Part shown: positions 59,245 through 64,000 of the stretch, piece by piece
Layout: each line of letters begins with the position of its first letter
How positions within the stretch are numbered: the stretch's first letter is position 1
From: Pelobates cultripes
Taxonomy: Eukaryota; Chordata; Amphibia; Anura; Pelobatidae
Direction of reading: 5' to 3'
Assembly (NCBI GenBank): GCA_933207985.1
Contig: OW240921.1
Location: forward strand, 112,197,590 to 112,261,589
Length of the DNA: 64,000 bases
Notes under the pieces: generated by a model
The model's input: the letters and a program-made list of their open reading frames with translations, nothing else
Database searches by the model: none
What the model was told of the DNA's origin: nothing
Program-made: the position numbers and the translations under genes

Positions 59245-61299
59245 TGCCGCCACCTAGACTGGTAAAATGTTCAGTAGCGCCAAGGAGCACATAGCAATGC
59301 TATACAGAAGCTTCTACATACATGCTTGTACCGTGACTCCAACCTTCACTAATGAGCTATCTGCAGTATTCAGAATTGTATGGTGGTTGTTGTATCTCTT
59401 GTGCAGGGGGAACTCATTGGCATTTTGAATCTGGACTACCCTTATGGATGAGATCAGTCTGATTTGCAACTGGTTCTCTCTGGAATGGCTCAAATTAGGA
59501 AAAACTGTTGAGACCTGAGTGGGATAAGCTATTGAGCTTTTCTCGTTCTCAGAGTTGTCATCTGAAATCAGACTTTTATTACACGTTCCCAGTCCCAGAT
59601 TTAAAACCCTTATCCTCATCTTTACTCTGGTGTCCTGCTTTCTGAGGGTGAAGAGTACAACATTAGTGCATATTTAAACACACTCAATCTGCCCCAGGTA
59701 GGAATTCCAAGACCTTTTAGCCCATGTGCAGCTCTTTAGTAGCGTTAATCTTATGAGCCGCCCTGCTTGGCTACCTTTCTGGGCAGCCTGTCACCCTAGG
59801 TTCACTATGCCAAGATGACACACTGTTTTATGGATGCGAGGATCTCACTAACACACATTGCAGCACTATCACACCATCACTATCTCCCCAGCCTGAGGAT
59901 TTACATCAAATAAAATATCTTAAAATGATTTTATATGTATTGTTTGACATATATTTGAATGCATTTTCTATATTATTAATGGATGCTAAGCGATGTTTAA
60001 CTGCATAAAATTGGGATTTTGTAACCTATTATTGTGCTTAGCACAGGTTTATTTGTACTATTTACTCTGTTTACGTGTACTGTAACACAGCTTTTCAGAT
60101 CAGAATTTTGTCTGCAAAGTAAAAAGCCTGACTAACTATTTTAATGCACTGTAACGTGTCATCTGATTTCTGTATCCATTTTTTTCTTTTCATCTTAAAT
60201 ACTTTGCCTGCCTTCCCTATCCATCAATGTGGCTATCTTCTCATTAACTGAACTCTATACATCTGCACTGTTTGTTGATTTATTTTATAATTGCATAATT
60301 CTAAATTAAAAATTGTAAATCCTGCCAGCAATGGAATTCACTCCTCAGTAGCTTATAGTTTTTGTAATTTGGAATTTTAATTATTTTATTTACAAGAATC
60401 TTTACATGTTTGGCCAGTAATTTTGATCCATAATTTCCCAGAAGTGTGGACGCTTTTTTCTAAAGTGTAAAACCCTCTCTCCCAAAGGAGTATTGAGTTC
60501 TACGTAGGCCTGTAATCATTCCCCAGAGAGCTTTCGTCTTAAGAATTCCACCGTAAAAACATCCTTTTTATGTGATACATTGAACATCAAGGAATGAATG
60601 CAATTACAACCAATGCAATCATTTAATTTACTGCTAAAAATCTCCTGTTGACTTAATTGATTTTTAACTTTAATGGGAAAACATCACATTTTCACAAACT
60701 GTCTTTACTGATGACGTCCAATGTTATTAGTAATGTTTAACCCTATGTGGTTAATACCTTTAATCTGCCATCTAAACATTGGCCATTTACTAGTATACAC
60801 CACCCAGCATATGTTTCTGAGTAGAACATTATATATTCCATAGAAATTTACTTCTATTTTGCATTACAAATTCTGCTGATTGGTGTAGAAGACATTCCTT
60901 GGGAATCCACTGAGTGATTGGTAAGAACCAGGAAACCCTGCTCAAGGTGGTTCTCCTGCTCTCCATCACAGCAACTTCACATGCACTTACTGTAACATAA
61001 AATAGGTACCCCATGCATATTGGGATCATGGAGGAGATGCATTTTCCGTAGTGTGGGACATAGGAGGGACCTTGAGCCGTTTGTCATAAATTAATGTTCT
61101 ACTCTTCTTCATGGCGGTTGACATCAAGAGCTCCTATACGAATTTCATTTCATAATTGTGGCCTTGTGTTACATTATATATTCATTGCATTAGGAGCTGC
61201 TGTCAGTTTAAAAAAATATCCATGGCAATTATGTTTAATGTATAAAAAAAAAAGTTGTTTTTTTCTGTGGTTTAATGTGTAACTGCATTATAAAGGACC
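59245..61299. other. Intergenic DNA with one orphan - strand frame
   Basis: 59314-59670 on the - strand stays open for over 110 codons (contains SLISDDNSENEKSSIAYPTQ) after the acceptor-like ctcttcaccctcag. No family recognised and no partner exon. The rest has no supported gene. Confidence 0.25.
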
Positions 61300-61440
61300 T
61301 TTAGGGAAGACGGGGTCCTTATCAACCTATTGTTCCGGACAAAATTTGTAACAGTTTGTCTCATTTGTTGTTAACTATTTATATTATATTGTAAAGCGCA
61401 GCAGTAGAAGCTGACAATAAGAATAACAATAATAAATCGC
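61300..61440 (+). mobile_element. L2-type LINE 3' end fragment
   Basis: ggtccttatcaacctattgt, then tattgtaaagcgcagcag and an (AAT)n-like tail. Confidence 0.7.
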
Positions 61441-61652
61441 AATGCTTTTTTTTTTGGCAGAACACTTTTTATAAATACAATGTAATAACTGCCAATGTCT
61501 ACCAAAGCAAAACTGCCCATATTATTCAACCATGTGTGATAACAGCTTCCAGTCTTTTGCTTGTTTAGACCATTATACAAAGGCTAACTTCTTTCACCAA
61601 CTAATATCTTATACAACGTTATATATTTCTATCATTAGATTTAAATATTACT

Positions 61653-62050
61653 TTAAAGGAGTACTTGAGACACCATAACCATTAAATCACAAGGTAATAT
61701 TTATGGTGACATGCGTCTTGCATTATCTTCTGGTTATGTGTCAACAATTTTTTTTAAGGATTTTGACACAGTAGGTCCGGCCGGATCCCGTGCCCATAGC
61801 CCCCGCCACACTACATTTTTTTATTGTGGAATTTACACTTCCATAATAGCCTTATTACTTTAGTCCTTCACTTGACATGTCCCAATATCCTGCGTGTGGG
61901 GCTGGAATGTGGTTGTCCCCAGTTTATTTAAACCAATCAAATAAAATGTCAATGAATCAGAGGCATGCTTGCACTATAAGCACTGCAGCAGACTGTGGTT
62001 GTTAAAATGCTTATAAGGCTGTTTTATAAGAGGAACTGTCACCTTTATGT
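61653..62050. mobile_element. Probable TTAA-type MITE, right end unclear
   Basis: TTAA then aggagtacttgagacaccat at 61657. An inverted partner was not located with confidence. Confidence 0.35.
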
Positions 62051-62826
62051 TGGAGATTGTCACGTTTTTATTGCCACAGTAAACTGTAGTAAACATTAGA
62101 ATGTGCATTTTATAATTAGGCATTGAATTTATATTTGGAGAGCAGGGATGGCTGATTCTTTTAGAAAGTGAGGGGCTCCAACTATATTTTTTTAAAACCT
62201 AATATAATAATGTATATTCTAATGTCCTTCTAATTTGTATATAAACTAAACCAGTATAGGCATTTTCAATTTCAATAACTACTTAATTAGATTACAAATT
62301 CATCCCATCGGTTTATCCTCAGCGGCACACTTAGACAAATATTATTAATGGAGAATAATAAATTATTTAATTTCTCGAGTCAATCAGAAACCAGTTTGTC
62401 ATTTTACCGTTCGCTATTATACATGAAACAGATCCCACCCGTTCTTTATTACCTTTTTATTATTTCACAACAACTCTACAAAAATGCCACAGCAATTTAA
62501 AATTCATTTTTAGAATTGTTTTTTCTTTCTTTCACTATTTGCAATAGAAAGGGTGGTATTGTTTTGTAATTTTCAATTTAAGTAAATACCTCATTTTCAG
62601 TGCATATATTGGCTCTGTTAATCTACAGAGGCAGCCATCTTAAATACCGCTTTGGTCCAAGATACAGGTTATCTGACCAAAGACCATACAGATAGTGGAG
62701 AGCTAGTGCACGTTCATGAATCCTGGTGTCCTATTTTATCACAGGTGATCTCCAACATGCTCTTACTTGGTTTCAGCCACTTTGATGAATAAGTGGAGTT
62801 TCTGAACAAAGAGGACAAAAGATTTA
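62051..62826. other. Intergenic DNA
   Basis: No supported feature. Confidence 0.3.
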
Positions 62827-62885
62827 TTGGGCAGACTAGATGGGCCAAATGGTTCTTATCTGCCGTCACATTCTATGTTTCTATA
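62827..62885 (+). mobile_element. CR1-type LINE 3' tail
   Basis: attgggcagactagatgggc through cattctatgtttct matches the end of the CR1 fragment at 23240-23650. Confidence 0.8.
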
Positions 62886-63237
62886 ACCTGTTCCACTAAA
62901 ACCACTTAAATCACTGAAAATCCATTTCTATTTCCATGTAAGTACAAAGATAGAATACACCTTAATAATGCAATCTTTTTACATTTTCAGTGAAAACAAA
63001 ATGATGACTGTTAGTATATCCTCTCTAATAATGCATTGAAAAGAGTGTCAAGTGTAAGGGCAGAATTTTACTGGCTCATTTACTAAAGTGAACGTGAAAA
63101 TTCATGGTGAATTTCAAATGTAAAGTCAGAGTAGCTGAACTGGGAGCATAGCTGACTTAGAGAATGTTTCTAGATCAGCTTTGGACTATTCAAAGATTAA
63201 CAGCTTTTTATTTTTATTTTTTCACTTGGGTTGTTCA
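62886..63237. other. Intergenic DNA with TTCACTAAA-type repeat
   Basis: tcatttactaaagtgaacgt at 63077 begins a degraded GGGTTATTCACTAAA-type repeat. Nothing else seen. Confidence 0.35.
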
Positions 63238-63241
63238 TTAA

Positions 63242-63799
63242 AGGGACACTCCAGGCACCCAGACCACTTCTGCCCATTGGAGTGGTCTGGGTGCCAACTC
63301 CCACTACCCTTAACCCTGCAAGTGTAATTATTGCAGTTTTTTTATAAACTGCAATAATTACCTTGCAGGGTTAACTCCACCTCTAGTGGCTGTCTACTAG
63401 ACAGCCACTAGAGGGCACTTCCTGCTCTATAGCACAGAAAACCTGTGCTAGAGCGTCGCTGGACGTCCTCACGCTGTGTGAGGACCTTCAGCGTCGCTCA
63501 ATTCCCCATAGGAAAACATTGAAAAGCATTTTCAATGCTTTCCTATGGGGAGCTCTAATGCGCATGCGCGGCATTGGCGCGCCTGCGCATTAGGTCTCCC
63601 CGGCCGGTGGGCAGGATCAGTCTCGACTGGGAGGAGCGGCGGCGAGCAGAAATCACTGCCGAGGGACATCGGCGGGGTCTCAGGTAAGTGACCTGAAGGG
63701 GTTTTCACCCCTTCAGCTACCCGGGGATGGGGGGGGGGAGGGAGAGGGGACCTCCAGTGCCAGGAAAACTGATTGTTTTCCTGGCACTGGAGTTTCCCT
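63242..63799. mobile_element. AGGGACACTCCAG MITE, 558 bp, TTAA-flanked
   Basis: TTAA 63238-63241 and 63800-63803; ends AGGGACACTCCAGGCACC and CTGGCACTGGAGTTTCCCT are inverted. The interior has four nested hairpins (aaccctgcaagtgtaattat; cagccactagagggc; aagcattttcaatgctttcc; gcgcatgcgcggc). Non-coding; the - strand frame at 63532 is a shadow. Confidence 0.9.
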
Positions 63800-63854
63800 T
63801 TAAAGTATAATAATATACAGGTAGGTGAGAGAGCAGGTTTCCAAACTCGCACAG

Positions 63855-64000
63855 GGTTATTCACTAAAATGAGAATTGCTGGGATTGTAAATTGAATTTC
63901 AAATGTAAAGGGTAACCGTTTATGCTCCATAACAACATAATCTAAATAAAGTTGGTACGGTGCCAGGAGTTGTCCGGGTGCTCTCTTACATTAATGGTAA
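63855..64000. repeat. Start of a GGGTTATTCACTAAA repeat at the window end
   Basis: agggttattcactaaaatga, then gaattgctgggattgtaaat. It is cut by the window edge. Confidence 0.5.

Noticed and set aside
63532..63930. 132-codon - strand frame
   Set aside because: Runs through the MITE 63242-63799 and across its border; no protein features.

Overview
This is an intron- and transposon-rich vertebrate nuclear DNA window. I see no bacterial-type operons, rRNA, tRNA or CRISPR. The repeat content points to an anuran amphibian (frog). It includes TTAA-flanked piggyBac-type MITEs ending in CCCCTTAAGGAC or AGGGACACT, hAT MITEs starting CAGGG or CAGAGG, L2 and CR1 LINE tails, a Tc1 element with long inverted repeats, TG...CA solo LTRs, and hammerhead-like retroelement motifs. 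The lineage call is inference from repeat style; I cannot name the species.

Host genes are sparse and all appear to run on the + strand. (1) 502-1651 holds the last two coding exons of a gene entering from the left. It encodes a Ser/Thr-rich stalk, one membrane span and a short basic tail. (2) 22250-22510 is a GC-rich TATA promoter with an E-box, three TTCCCGCC motifs and a likely non-coding first exon that contains the three-codon ORF ATG-GAG-TAA. Its downstream exons were not found. (3) 38700-45522 is the 5' part of an unrecognised gene. Its promoter carries X-box (RFX)-like motifs and a YY1-like motif. A 59-codon first exon is followed by three small phase-compatible exons that encode an acidic, charged, probably coiled-coil protein. 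Its first splice donor lies inside a tandem repeat that copies the donor five times.

The rest is mostly repeats. 1970-2900 and 3829-5735 are large palindromic elements; the second carries hammerhead-like motifs in both arms. 8327-9551 is a TA-flanked MITE with a CA-rich array. 11278-12126, 45188-45323, 46377-49600, 49915-50214 and 58325-59236 are hAT-type elements with 8-bp target duplications. 18950-19588 and 31533-33156 are Tc1 elements. 23191-23701, 27325-29037, 35811-37857, 42564-43004, 50821-50890, 53617-53786 and 63242-63799 are TTAA-flanked elements. 52643 to about 57460 is a broken L2-type LINE on the - strand. It is interrupted by a solo LTR and a MITE, flanked at its 3' tail by another solo LTR, and has a hammerhead-like motif beside its likely 5' end.

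Most open reading frames here are low-complexity or repeat-derived. The most interesting signals are the hammerhead-like motifs (three loci, two sharing an unusual core variant), the tandemly copied splice donor, the X-box cluster, and the repeated finding of CA-rich arrays inside unrelated DNA transposons.
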